A DNA stretch of 64,000 bases from Pseudomonas mosselii (GCF_005796105.1 NZ_VAUO01000001.1:1048740-1112739), one strand, 5' to 3'. Shown: positions 37,465 through 45,502, numbered from the stretch's first letter. Translations and numbers: made by a program. Notes: generated from the letters alone by a model not told the origin.

Positions 37465-37579
37465 CGCTGTGCAGTCGCGGGTGGAAGCGGGCTTGCCCGC
37501 TGCTGGGGCAGACCTGGCAGGGATACCACAACAGCGCCTAGGGTATACCCGTCAGTTAACCTTTCGCCGCTAAATGATC

Positions 37580-37598
37580 GGGGCCGCAGCGCGGCCCC
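37580..37598. terminator. GC-rich hairpin between convergent hpaI and hpaC
   Basis: GGGGCCGC-AGC-GCGGCCCC: 8-bp perfect stem between the two gene ends. There is no T-run on either side, so termination strength is uncertain, but the position fits a two-way barrier. Confidence 0.5.
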
Positions 37599-37630
37599 AA
37601 TTGGCTTGACGTCTAGGGGCGTCGTTTTAG

Positions 37631-38575
37631 CTACATCTGGATGATCGCCTTGAGCACCGTCTTGAAGGTTTCCAACTGCTCGGCGCTGAACTGGCCGAAC
37701 ACCTTGTCCTGCTGCTCGCGGGCGATGCTCCACAGCGCTTCGGTTTCATCCACACCTTTTACAGACAAGCGCACGCGACCGTCGTCATCGGCAATCAGGC
37801 CCTTGCGCTTGAGGTTGGCAACCGCCTCTTCGATTTCCCGCACCGGCATCGCAACTTCGCGCTGCACCTCGTTCAGGCTCAGCCCGGCATCGTTCTCCAG
37901 CACCATCAGCATGCGCGCTTCGCTGGTGCGCAGGCCGGTGCACAGCTGGCGTGGCTGGTAGTCAGCCTGGTAAGCGCGCAGCGCCTGGGTCATCAGATAG
38001 TACAGGTTGTGCTGCAAGCGCCCCTGGAAATGGCTGCTCGGCGCATGCCCTTCGGCGCGTTGGGTCATGCGGGTATGCGGCAGCACCATCGAGTAGGCAC
38101 CCTGATGATAGAGCAGCGGCGAACGTCCGAAATCATCGAAGGCCACCACCTTGCCGACCAGGATCCAGTGATCTCCGCCATCGAGCTGCTGGAACTTCTC
38201 GCACTCGAAGCGCGCCGCGCAATCGGCGAACAGCGGCGCACCGCCGACACCGGGTTCGAAGTCGATACCGGCAAAGCGATCTTCCTTCGGGCGGGCGAAG
38301 TTATTCGACAGATCGATCTGGTCAGCCGCCAGGATGTTCACGGCAAAGTGCGAAGCCTCTTCGAACACCTCATGGCTGGTGGAACGTTTGTCGATGCTCC
38401 ACAAAATCAACGCTGGGTCGAGCGACACCGAGTTGAAGCTGTTGGCGGTAACCCCCACCTTGCGCCCGCTAGGGCCTGCGGCGGTGACCACAGTGACGCC
38501 GGTGGCGAAATTTCCCAGGGCGCGGCGAAAGGCCCGGCTATCGAATGCCTGGGCAGTGACGGTTTGGTTGGACAT
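37631..38575 (-). CDS. hpaC: 4-hydroxyphenylacetate 3-hydroxylase, flavin reductase component (C1 type)
   Basis: 314 aa. Residues about 12-170 are an NADH:FMN reductase domain (FRRALGNFATGVTVVTA, VGVTANSFNSVSLDPAL, GGDHWILVGKVV). Residues about 190-314 are a MarR-like winged-helix domain (LRTSEARMLMVLE, QREVAMPVREIEEAV). This two-domain layout is that of the Acinetobacter baumannii C1 reductase, where the MarR-like part is autoinhibitory and released by 4-HPA. It differs from the ~170-aa HpaC of E. coli. It lies 66 bases after hpaB. Confidence 0.93.
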   Translation of the reverse strand: MSNQTVTAQAFDSRAFRRALGNFATGVTVVTAAGPSGRKVGVTANSFNSVSLDPALILWSIDKRSTSHEVFEEASHFAVNILAADQIDLSNNFARPKEDRFAGIDFEPGVGGAPLFADCAARFECEKFQQLDGGDHWILVGKVVAFDDFGRSPLLYHQGAYSMVLPHTRMTQRAEGHAPSSHFQGRLQHNLYYLMTQALRAYQADYQPRQLCTGLRTSEARMLMVLENDAGLSLNEVQREVAMPVREIEEAVANLKRKGLIADDDGRVRLSVKGVDETEALWSIAREQQDKVFGQFSAEQLETFKTVLKAIIQM

Positions 38576-38610
38576 GCAGGACTCCCAGGCAGGCCAAGGG
38601 CCTGCCCTGA

Positions 38611-38620
38611 TTGTTGTTGT
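38611..38620 (-). promoter_or_regulatory. CA motif upstream of hpaC
   Basis: ACAACAACAA on the minus strand, 36-45 bases before the hpaC start. An 8-bp hairpin (GGCAGGCC/GGCCTGCC, 38588-38606) lies between it and the ribosome site TGGGAG. Candidate Hfq/Crc site. Confidence 0.5.
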
Positions 38621-38641
38621 GGTTGGGGTGGATCAGGCGGC

Positions 38642-39811
38642 TCAGACCATCGCTGGATCGGGCTCCAGGCCCATCAGCTCACGGCCCAGGATCTGCGCGC
38701 AGACGTCATAGTCGGTGTAGGCATGCGCGCCAGTCATGTGCGAGTCCCGGAACAGGCGCTGCATCTCGTTGCTTTCGAACCAGGCGCCACCGCCGGCCGC
38801 CTCCATCAGGCGATCGACCGCCTGAATGCACATTTTCACGGCATAGCCCTGGTTGGTACGCCAGAACGCCAAGGTGGCGCGGGAGGGGTATTCGTGGCGT
38901 TCGCTGTACGCGGCAATTTCGTCCCAGCTCTTTTCCAGCAGGGCGCGGGCGGCGGCCACTTGATGGGTGGACTCGGCCAGACGCATCAAGGCCGGCGTGG
39001 CAGCCCCAACGGCAGCACCGGTGTAGGCACGAACGCGGTTGCGGGTCTTTTCGCGGAACACCTCGAGCATGCGCTCAGCAACCCCGAGGCTGACGGTGGA
39101 GAAACCACTGGCGAAGTACGGGCGGTAAGGGGCGAAGAAGATCTGGCTATCGGGGTACAAGCCAAAACCTGCCGACTGGCCTTCCATCATGTCCTTGGCT
39201 TTCTGGATGCGGTGCTCGGGGACGAACGCATCGCGCACGATCAAGGTCTTGCTGCCGCTGCCGCGCATGCCGACGGCGTACCAGTCGTCGCGGATCTCGT
39301 AGTCGCTGCGCGGCAGGATGGCGAAGCAGTAATCCTGGCTGCCTTCGGCATTCTTGCGTCGAAACCCCAGGATCGCCCACTCGGCGTGATCGCAACCACT
39401 GCTCCAGCCCATTTCGCCGCTGAAGCGCACGCCACCTTCGACCTCCTCGGTACGGCCGAACGGCGCGATACTGCTGCTAGCCGTGGCATCCGGGTCATCG
39501 CCCCACACTTCCTGTTGCAGCTTGGCCGGGAACATCGCCATCTGGTGGCTGTGGGTGCACAGCAGGCTCATGGCCCAGGCGGTGCTGGCACACGCACCAG
39601 CCAGCACGGCGATGCACTGGGCGAACTGCGGCAGGGACATCTCAAGGCCACCGTAAGGCTTGGGCAGGAACGCGCGGTGCAGGCCAATGCCTTTGAGCAG
39701 GGCGATGTTCTCGGCGGGCACACTGCGCTGCTGTTCTGCACCGGCAGCGTTGGCGGCGATGGTCGGCAGGATCGCCTTGAGGTCTTCCAGCAAGGGATTG
39801 GGCTTTTTCAT
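38642..39811 (-). CDS. hpaB: 4-hydroxyphenylacetate 3-hydroxylase, oxygenase component (C2 type)
   Basis: 389 aa with the acyl-CoA-dehydrogenase fold. LLKGIGLHRAFLPKPYGGLE, LCTHSHQMAMFP, SSSIAPFGRTEEVEGG, KAKDMMEGQSAGFGLYPDS and RELMGLEPDPAMV all resemble the C2 oxygenase of A. baumannii as I recall it, about 30 residues shorter at the N terminus. It uses reduced FMN from the C1-type partner and O2 to convert 4-HPA to homoprotocatechuate. It is unrelated in type to the HpaB of E. coli, so the symbol denotes function. Confidence 0.93.
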   Translation of the reverse strand: MKKPNPLLEDLKAILPTIAANAAGAEQQRSVPAENIALLKGIGLHRAFLPKPYGGLEMSLPQFAQCIAVLAGACASTAWAMSLLCTHSHQMAMFPAKLQQEVWGDDPDATASSSIAPFGRTEEVEGGVRFSGEMGWSSGCDHAEWAILGFRRKNAEGSQDYCFAILPRSDYEIRDDWYAVGMRGSGSKTLIVRDAFVPEHRIQKAKDMMEGQSAGFGLYPDSQIFFAPYRPYFASGFSTVSLGVAERMLEVFREKTRNRVRAYTGAAVGAATPALMRLAESTHQVAAARALLEKSWDEIAAYSERHEYPSRATLAFWRTNQGYAVKMCIQAVDRLMEAAGGGAWFESNEMQRLFRDSHMTGAHAYTDYDVCAQILGRELMGLEPDPAMV

Positions 39812-39820
39812 GAACGGTCT

Positions 39821-39830
39821 CGTTATTGTT
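39821..39830 (-). promoter_or_regulatory. CA motif in the hpaB leader
   Basis: AACAATAACG on the minus strand, 10-19 bases before the hpaB ATG, overlapping a weak ribosome site. Candidate Hfq/Crc binding site. Confidence 0.55.
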
Positions 39831-39868
39831 GGATAGTCAACGTGCAGGCCAGATGAGGCTGGGACTGC

Positions 39869-39932
39869 CGAGAAATCTCGATGACACGTTCAGTATGTGG
39901 CGTCGGAACAGGCCGAGAAATGCACGTTCCGA
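39869..39932. promoter_or_regulatory. Dyads and direct repeat in the hpaB-tetR intergenic region
   Basis: CGAGA-AA-TCTCG (39869-39880) is a perfect dyad. GCCGAGAAAT occurs twice (39867-39876, 39912-39921). TCGGAAC (39903-39909) and GTTCCGA (39926-39932) form a second dyad with a 16-base gap. These are candidate sites for the TetR protein and for HpaA. Confidence 0.45.
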
Positions 39933-39940
39933 GGAGAAAA

Positions 39941-39953
39941 TTGTACTTTCCAT
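39941..39953 (+). promoter_or_regulatory. 13-base motif shared with the hpaR (copy 1) upstream region
   Basis: TTGTACTTTCCAT, identical to the minus-strand site at 28873-28885. It lies about 130 bases from hpaB and about 95 from the TetR start. Confidence 0.4.
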
Positions 39954-40047
39954 GGGGCAGCACACCAGCTATTTGACCGCTGCCGCGCAGGCAACCACAA
40001 TCGCCCCTCGATTCGCGCGCAGGCCTGCGCGCCCAGCAGGAGTGACG

Positions 40048-40644
40048 TTGTTGAAAGCGCTTTCCCCCTCTGCCGCACGGGTATGCGATGCCGCCGTCGA
40101 GCACTTTGCCGATCATGGCTACGACGCCTCGTCGCTCACCGAAGTCGCTCAGCTGGCGGGCATGCGCAAGGCGTCGTTGTATGCGCATTTTGCCAACAAG
40201 GACGCGTTGTTCGTGGCGACCTACCAGCGCGCCCTGGCGCATGAGACAGCCTTCGTCGAAGCGGCCTTCGGACATGAGGCGGCCGCCTCGATTGCCCCAG
40301 GGCACTGGCTCGTGCTGCACCTGGCCGAGCGTTACCAGGCTTCGGCCAACCTGCGCTTCGTTCTGCGCACAGCCTTCCTGCCACCGGCCGACATCAAGCC
40401 CATCGTCACTTCGGCGTTCGAGCGTTATCTGGACGGTGTGCGCGAAGGCTTCTGCCAAGCACTGCGCGCCCGCTACCGCTGGGCCGACAACGGCGGTACG
40501 CGGCTGGAAATGTATGCCGATGCCTACCTGGGCATCATCGACAGCTTGCACGTGGAGCTGATGTATGCAGACCCGTCAGTTTACGCCCGGCGTGCAGCGT
40601 CGCTGCTGAAGATCCTCGACGACTCGTTGTCGCTCAACCCCTGA
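40048..40644 (+). CDS. TetR-family regulator divergent from hpaB
   Basis: 198 aa using a TTG at 40048 placed 5 bases after AGGAG. An ATG at 39952 would add an Ala/Arg-rich tail that looks non-coding, and a GTG at 40042 sits too close to the ribosome site. The N-terminal helix-turn-helix is clear (FADHGYDASSLTEVAQLAGMRKASLYAHFANKDALF). The C-terminal domain ends DPSVYARRAASLLKILDDSL. It is divergent from the hydroxylase genes and may regulate them; TetR control is not part of the classical HpaA/HpaR scheme. Confidence 0.85.
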   Translation: MLKALSPSAARVCDAAVEHFADHGYDASSLTEVAQLAGMRKASLYAHFANKDALFVATYQRALAHETAFVEAAFGHEAAASIAPGHWLVLHLAERYQASANLRFVLRTAFLPPADIKPIVTSAFERYLDGVREGFCQALRARYRWADNGGTRLEMYADAYLGIIDSLHVELMYADPSVYARRAASLLKILDDSLSLNP

Positions 40645-40650
40645 GCAGCC

Positions 40651-41073
40651 TCAGGGCTTGATCCGCTTCATTTCGTTGAGTAACTGCATCAGTTGTTCGA
40701 GCTTGTCCTCGCCGAACTGGCTGAGGATCTTCTCGTAATTGCGGCCCATCTCTTCGCTCATGGCCAGGAACGCCTGCTGGCCCTTGACCGTCAGGTTGAT
40801 GAACACCCGCCGCTGGTCCTCGCTGGATTTGCGCCGCGCCACGATGCCATCGCGCTCCAGGCGCTTGAGCACGCCACTCATGCTGGGCTTGAGAATGCAC
40901 GCCAACTCGGCCAACTGATGGCTCTCCAGCTCACCTTGCTGGCGCAGGATACGGATCACGCGCCACTGCTGCTCGGTAAGGTCGTGGGCGTTCAGGGCCG
41001 GGCGGAAGAACGCCATGGTGGCTTCGCGCGCTTGCAGCAAGGTGAGCGTGAGAGAAGGTCTTGGAGTGGTCAT
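40651..41073 (-). CDS. hpaR: HpaR-like MarR-family repressor (copy 2)
   Basis: 140 aa, the same length as the copy at 28375-28797 and alike throughout (LLQAREATMAFFRPALNAHDL, EQQWRVIRILRQQGELE, KPSMSGVLKRLERDGIV). The two flank the hpa genes. Upstream it carries a 14-base TTAAC site (41130-41143) matching those in the hpaG1 promoter, so this copy may be the autoregulated HpaR. The tyrS terminator lies between that site and the gene. It converges with the TetR gene, 6 bases apart. Confidence 0.9.
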   Translation of the reverse strand: MTTPRPSLTLTLLQAREATMAFFRPALNAHDLTEQQWRVIRILRQQGELESHQLAELACILKPSMSGVLKRLERDGIVARRKSSEDQRRVFINLTVKGQQAFLAMSEEMGRNYEKILSQFGEDKLEQLMQLLNEMKRIKP

Positions 41074-41094
41074 GCGTACCTGGACATCGTGGAC

Positions 41095-41125
41095 AAAAAG
41101 CGTGCTGGCGAGTATGCCAGCACGC
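41095..41125 (-). terminator. Rho-independent terminator after tyrS
   Basis: 10-bp perfect stem (GCGTGCTGGC / GCCAGCACGC) with a 6-base loop, followed on the minus strand by TTTTTG. It lies 37 bases past the tyrS stop and 22 bases ahead of the hpaR copy-2 start. Confidence 0.85.
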
Positions 41126-41129
41126 GCTC

Positions 41130-41143
41130 ATTAATACATTAAC
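41130..41143. promoter_or_regulatory. HpaR-type site between tyrS and hpaR copy 2
   Basis: ATTAATACATTAAC, 13 of 14 bases identical to operator 2 of hpaG1. It is 57 bases upstream of the hpaR copy-2 start, on the far side of the tyrS terminator. Confidence 0.55.
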
Positions 41144-41161
41144 CATCTGCCCAGTACGCGG

Positions 41162-42391
41162 CTATTCGAGCACCAGCTGGTAGTGGCGTTTCTTGCCCAG
41201 GCTGACGCGCCAGCGTTGCCGGTCGGCTGGCAGCGGCGCGTCCACTGATTTCACCACCTCGCCATCCAGGCGCAGTCCGCCGCCTTCTGCCAGGCGCCTG
41301 GCGGCGCCGCGCGAGGTTTGCAAGCCGGCCTGCACAAGCACTTCGGCCAGGCTTGCCGCGTGAACGCTGGCGCGTGCCAAGGTCAGGGTGGTCAAGCCAC
41401 CAGCCTCGCCTGCGCCGAACACACCGCTGGCCGCCTCGCGGGCTTGGCGCGCAGCCTCGGCACCGTGGGCCAGGGCCGTGACGTGGTCAGCCAGCAAGGT
41501 CTTGGCCTGGTTCAGCGCCGCACCGCCTTCGGCACAGAGTTCGGCGATACGTGTCAACGACAGTTCGGTGAACAGCGCCAGGAAGCGCGACACATCGCGG
41601 TCATCGCAATTGCGCCAGAACTGCCAGAAATCGAAGCTCGGTAGACGCCGCTCGTCCAGCCACACCGCGCCGTTGACCGACTTACCCATCTTCTTGCCGT
41701 CGCTGCTGGTCAACAGGGGCATGGTCAGGCCAAACAACTGGCGCTGGTCGCGCCGCCGGGCCAGCTCCACACCATTGATGATATTGGCCCATTGATCCGC
41801 CCCGCCCAGCTGCACGGTGCAATCGTACTGGCGCGCCAGTTCAGTGAAGTCGTGGGCTTGCAGCAAGGTATAGCCGAACTCCAGGAACGACAGCGAATGC
41901 TCTCGATCCAGGCGCTGGCGCACGGCATCGAAGGTCAGCAGGCGGTTGATCGAGAAGTAACGGCCAACCTGGTCGAGAAAGGCCAGGTAGCCAATGCCGT
42001 CGAGCCACTCGGCGTTGTCGACCACCCGTCCTGCGCCCTCGCCCAGGTGCAGGTAGCGGCCGAATGTGCGCGTGATACCGTCTATATTGGCCTGGATCTG
42101 TGCGGGCTTGAGGATCGGACGGCTCTCGTCGCGAAAGCTCGGGTCGCCGATACGGGTCGTGGCGCCGCCGATCAGCAGAATCGGCCGATGCCCGGCCTTT
42201 TGCAGCCAACGCATCAGCATCAGGCCCTGCAAATGCCCCACATGCAGGCTATCGGCGGTGGCATCGAAGCCCAGGTAGACGGTACGTGGTCCCTGCGCAA
42301 GGTGCGCGCGCAGGCCGTCGAGGTCGGTGCTCTGGTGGACGAAACCGCGGGCTTGTAGATGACCGAGCAGGTCGTTGTGTGGATCGTTCAT
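41162..42391 (-). CDS. tyrS: Tyrosyl-tRNA synthetase
   Basis: 409 aa, class I synthetase. The HIGH-like motif is in [14 protein letters not shown] (about residues 48-61) and KMSKS appears as GKKMGKS (about 233-239). Tyrosine-pocket residues appear in [12 protein letters not shown] and GGADQWANI. The C-terminal S4-like RNA-binding domain ([18 protein letters not shown]) is complete. It charges tRNA-Tyr with tyrosine. It sits beside tyrosine-derived aromatic catabolism and is preceded by a Tyr-rich leader peptide, so it probably responds to charged tRNA-Tyr. It may be a second copy in the genome. Confidence 0.95.
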   Translation of the reverse strand: MNDPHNDLLGHLQARGFVHQSTDLDGLRAHLAQGPRTVYLGFDATADSLHVGHLQGLMLMRWLQKAGHRPILLIGGATTRIGDPSFRDESRPILKPAQIQANIDGITRTFGRYLHLGEGAGRVVDNAEWLDGIGYLAFLDQVGRYFSINRLLTFDAVRQRLDREHSLSFLEFGYTLLQAHDFTELARQYDCTVQLGGADQWANIINGVELARRRDQRQLFGLTMPLLTSSDGKKMGKSVNGAVWLDERRLPSFDFWQFWRNCDDRDVSRFLALFTELSLTRIAELCAEGGAALNQAKTLLADHVTALAHGAEAARQAREAASGVFGAGEAGGLTTLTLARASVHAASLAEVLVQAGLQTSRGAARRLAEGGGLRLDGEVVKSVDAPLPADRQRWRVSLGKKRHYQLVLE

Positions 42392-42429
42392 GGTGACTCC
42401 TGGGTGTGAAGGCCCAAGGAGCGAGACCC

Positions 42430-42476
42430 ACGTCCGGCCGCCTCGGGCGGTAGACGTGCACAGCGCAACGACCGCC
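42430..42476 (-). promoter_or_regulatory. Mutually exclusive RNA stems after the tyrS leader peptide
   Basis: On the minus strand GGCGGT (42476-42471) can pair with ACCGCC (42451-42446). Part of that ACCGCC can instead pair with GGCGG (42442-42438), extended by GACGT/ACGTC (42453-42457, 42430-42434). The choice would depend on the ribosome position on the leader peptide. No T-run follows, so a Rho-dependent or translational mechanism is possible. Confidence 0.5.
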
Positions 42477-42530
42477 TCAGTTAGAGGTGGCGTAGCGGTA
42501 ATAGCGCGACCGATTGATTAACATATTCAT
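42477..42530 (-). CDS. Tyr-rich leader peptide upstream of tyrS (attenuation type)
   Basis: [17 protein letters not shown]: 17 codons plus TGA, ending 85 bases upstream of tyrS on the same strand. Three of four codons at positions 10, 11 and 13 are Tyr (TAT TAC CGC TAC). An in-frame ATG at 42539 would add MPF. Ribosome stalling at these codons when tRNA-Tyr is uncharged would change folding of the following RNA. Too short for ordinary gene finding; the support is the Tyr cluster in front of a Tyr synthetase. Confidence 0.8.
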   Translation of the reverse strand: MNMLINRSRYYRYATSN

Positions 42531-42715
42531 GAACGGCATGATTACCAAGTCTTCTGCCAACGTCAAGCCTGTTAGCTGGATCCAGTGCTGGCAGGCTAGT
42601 CAATCATCATGGCAGGCTTGGGCAAGACACCTACCCATCGTTAGGCGCTCAATGGCCTGCGTGGACACGTCGACCGTAACGGCCCCACCACACTTCCCAT
42701 TCAGCAGGCAGCGTC

Positions 42716-44014
42716 ATGATCACCACCGAAACCCCGACCTACTACACGGCCACCAAGAAATACAACCTGAGCTTCCCCACCCTGGAGCACGACATCGACG
42801 CCGATGTCGTGGTTATCGGCGGCGGTTTCTCAGGCATCAACACCGCGCTGGAGCTGGCAGAGCAAGGCATTACCAATGTCGTCGTGCTCGAAGCCCGCTA
42901 CCTGGGTTTCGGCGGCACCGGGCGCAATGGTGGGCAGATCATGGCGGGTATCGGCCACGACCTGGAGAAAATCAGGCACAGCGTCGGCGAGCAGGGCCTG
43001 AAACAGATCTTCGAGATCAGCGAGCTGGGCGCCGGCATCATCAAGGAGCGTATCGCCCGCTACGCGATCGATGCCGACTTCTGCCACGGCTATGGCTACA
43101 TGGGCTTCAACCGCCGCCAGGAAAAGACCTTGCGGGCCTGGGAAAAAGACTTCAAGGCAATCAACCCACGCGACGAGATTCGCTTCCTCGGGGGATCGGA
43201 GGTACGCCAGATCATCGGCAGCGACGCCTACAGCAGTGCTTTGCTGCACATGGGCGGCGGCCACGTACACTCGCTCAACCTGCTGCTCGGCGAGGCCCAG
43301 GCGCTGGTCGGGCACGGTGCGCGGATCTTCGAACACAGCCCGGCGCTGGAGGTGACGTATGGCGAGCGCATCCACGTGCGTACCGGGCGCGGCTCGGTGC
43401 GCGCCAGCAAGCTGCTGTGGGCCTGCGACAGCTTCCTCAACAAGCTGGAGCCCGAGCTGCATGCGCGCACCATCAACACCTACGCCTTCCAGATGATGAC
43501 TGAGCCGCTGCCAGATGAGCTGATCCAGCGTATCAGCCCGATTCGCGGCGCCTACAGTGATATCCGCCCGGTCATCGACTACTACCGGGTAACACGCGAG
43601 AACCGCCTGCTGTTCGGCGCTGCCACCCCGTTCATCGAGCGCATTCCCCTGGACCTGAAAGCCTGGAACCGCGCCCTGATGCTGAAGATCTTCCCGTACC
43701 TCAAGGATGTGCGCATCGACCTGGCCTGGGGCGGGCCGATGGCCACCAGTGCCAACCTGTTCCCGCAGATCGGCACCTTGAGCAACCGCCCCAACGCTTT
43801 CTACGTACAGGGCTACTCGGGCTTTGGCGTCACCCCCAGCCACATCATTTGCAAGATCCTCGCCGAAGGCATGCACCAAGGCTCAGCGCGCTACGAGCTG
43901 ATCCGCTCGGTCAAGCATGCGCGAATCTTTGGCAAGGATCACTTGCGCCCGTTGCTGCTGACCGCCGGCAAGACCGTGCACCAGCTCTCGGGCTACTTCA
44001 ACGGCCGTCGTTGA
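42716..44014 (+). CDS. FAD-dependent amine oxidase-like protein (PuuB/DAO family)
   Basis: 432 aa. The N-terminal Rossmann motif DVVVIGGGFSGINTALELAE (about 29-48) is followed by GFGGTGRNGGQ, the flavin-binding segment of gamma-glutamylputrescine oxidases. The C terminus (YVQGYSGFGVTPSH) closes the FAD site. Such enzymes oxidize primary amines to aldehydes. With the FeaR-like activator, permease and aldehyde dehydrogenase nearby it is a good candidate for the first step of tyramine or phenethylamine use. A cupin gene follows after 28 bases. Confidence 0.9.
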   Translation: MITTETPTYYTATKKYNLSFPTLEHDIDADVVVIGGGFSGINTALELAEQGITNVVVLEARYLGFGGTGRNGGQIMAGIGHDLEKIRHSVGEQGLKQIFEISELGAGIIKERIARYAIDADFCHGYGYMGFNRRQEKTLRAWEKDFKAINPRDEIRFLGGSEVRQIIGSDAYSSALLHMGGGHVHSLNLLLGEAQALVGHGARIFEHSPALEVTYGERIHVRTGRGSVRASKLLWACDSFLNKLEPELHARTINTYAFQMMTEPLPDELIQRISPIRGAYSDIRPVIDYYRVTRENRLLFGAATPFIERIPLDLKAWNRALMLKIFPYLKDVRIDLAWGGPMATSANLFPQIGTLSNRPNAFYVQGYSGFGVTPSHIICKILAEGMHQGSARYELIRSVKHARIFGKDHLRPLLLTAGKTVHQLSGYFNGRR

Positions 44015-44042
44015 ACCTTCACCCACCCACTGGAGAACTGCC

Positions 44043-44408
44043 ATGACCCTTACCGCCGCCAGACAAGGCATCCAACTGTCCGAACTCGATGCCTGGGGCA
44101 CCGTTGCCGACCTGGGCTCGACCATCCTAGAAGGCGAACTCAAGTGCTACGGCAAGATGACCTACGGCGCACCGACCGATGCGGTCAGCAGCGCCTACTT
44201 CGGCACCACCCGTGGCATATTCCGCATGGTCTATCCGTTCGATGAACAAGCAGTCATCGTCACCGGAGAGATCCAGCTGACCGACGAATCCACCGGCCAA
44301 GTCACCCGCTACAAAGCCGGTGATGCGTGGTTCGTCACCAAGGGCACCCCGGTGCTGTGGGAAGTGCTGAGCGAGTCGTTCGTCAAGCACTACCTGGCTG
44401 TCGCCTGA
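44043..44408 (+). CDS. Cupin-domain protein
   Basis: 121 aa, single beta-barrel cupin of the DUF861/RmlC-like group (FRMVYPFDEQAVIVTGEIQL, YKAGDAWFVTKGTPVLWEV). It has the conserved Gly and Asp turns but few His metal ligands. Such proteins often accompany amine-oxidizing flavoenzymes; a role as aldehyde-handling or accessory protein is a guess. It is co-directional with the flavoprotein and ends before a strong hairpin. Confidence 0.85.
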   Translation: MTLTAARQGIQLSELDAWGTVADLGSTILEGELKCYGKMTYGAPTDAVSSAYFGTTRGIFRMVYPFDEQAVIVTGEIQLTDESTGQVTRYKAGDAWFVTKGTPVLWEVLSESFVKHYLAVA

Positions 44409-44438
44409 GACGGCAACCGCGGTACTCCCTTCGCAGCA

Positions 44439-44473
44439 CAAGGCTTGAACACAGCACGACGCCTCAAGCCTTG
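44439..44473. terminator. Hairpin between cupin and feaR-like genes
   Basis: CAAGGCTTGA / TCAAGCCTTG, 10-bp perfect stem, 15-base loop, between convergent genes. The T-run is weak. Confidence 0.6.
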
Positions 44474-44543
44474 CCTCAGCACATCGCAGGCCTCACCCAC
44501 GCCTTAAGCAGCATGCGCGGGTTGCAGCCTGCGATGTGGCATT

Positions 44544-45485
44544 TCAGGCTATCGCCTGCGCCCGGAAGTCCTTGGGCGACTGCTCGAACTGCTTCTTGAA
44601 CGAACGGCTGAAATGCGCCGAGTCGGTGAACCCCCATTTGTAGGCGATCGAGGTGATCGACTCGCTCCTGAAGAACGGGTTGGCCAGATCGTCGGCGCTG
44701 CGCTGTAGGCGCGCACGCTGGATATACCTGCACACGCTGTCGCCCTGCTCTTCGAACAAGCGGTACAGTTGACGTACCGAGATGTTCAGCCGCCCCGCCA
44801 GGCTTGCCGGGGTCAGCCCTGGCTGTGAGAGCGATTCATCGATTACCCGCTGCACATAGCCACGCAGCTGGGCACCGCTGAGCATCCCCAGGTTGCACGC
44901 ATCGGCGTCACCGCGCTCGAATCCTGGCTCCAGCAACGCCATGAACGCGCTCTGCAAGGCCTCGCCCTGGACGCCGTCGTCATTGCCGCTCCCCTCCTTG
45001 CACAACTGATCCATCAGCATGTGCAGCATGCGCCCACAGGCATTGCTCGAGGATATCTTGCCGAACATCGCACCGCTGCCTTGCACATGCTTGCGCACTT
45101 GCTCGCGCGGCAAGGCCAGCGACACATGCTCGATCAGGCCATTGGGGAGGATTTCGCATTGCCCGACCGAATCCATCAACAGCAACTCGCCCGGCGCCAG
45201 GCTAATACGCGTACCGCCCTGAGCGATGCTCGAATGGCCGGTACGCTGGCTGACCAGAAAACAGTGCTGATCGTCATCCAGCGCGGGGTTCTCGCCCAGA
45301 CGGCGGATCTTGCCGGCGTTGGTGCGCAGGCTGGCGACCGGCAGGCCTGCGCGCGTGCAGGCGGACACCTCACCGATGAACAACGAATGATTGGAGGCAA
45401 GCTGGGTCTCGAAACGGCCGCAGATCTGCTGCATGGCCTGGGTCCAACGTTCGAGCCCTTGACGGTCGGGTTGTTGAAGAAGCAT
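44544..45485 (-). CDS. FeaR-like AraC-family activator
   Basis: 313 aa. The N-terminal AraC-binding-like sensor domain (HCFLVSQRTGHSSIAQGG, LAPGELLLMDSVGQCEI) resembles FeaR, the activator of tyramine/phenethylamine oxidase and aldehyde dehydrogenase in E. coli. The C-terminal AraC domain spans about 210-310 (LTPASLAGRLNISVRQLYRLFEEQG, SITSIAYKWGFTDSAHFSRSFK). It probably senses the aromatic amine or aldehyde and activates the surrounding genes. CA and TTAAC motifs precede its start. Confidence 0.88.
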   Translation of the reverse strand: MLLQQPDRQGLERWTQAMQQICGRFETQLASNHSLFIGEVSACTRAGLPVASLRTNAGKIRRLGENPALDDDQHCFLVSQRTGHSSIAQGGTRISLAPGELLLMDSVGQCEILPNGLIEHVSLALPREQVRKHVQGSGAMFGKISSSNACGRMLHMLMDQLCKEGSGNDDGVQGEALQSAFMALLEPGFERGDADACNLGMLSGAQLRGYVQRVIDESLSQPGLTPASLAGRLNISVRQLYRLFEEQGDSVCRYIQRARLQRSADDLANPFFRSESITSIAYKWGFTDSAHFSRSFKKQFEQSPKDFRAQAIA

Positions 45486-45502
45486 GGCTGCCCTCGACGC
45501 GT

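Noticed and set aside
37465..37570. REP-like sequence after hpaI
   Set aside because: Only short GCGGG/CCCGC words match; the core and spacing of putida REP are missing.
38009..39856. 615-codon plus-strand ORF over hpaC and hpaB
   Set aside because: Antisense to two well-supported genes.
42517..42530. ATTAACATATTCAT near the tyrS leader as an HpaR site
   Set aside because: Only 11 of 14 matches and lacks the second TTAAC arm; it also encodes the leader start.
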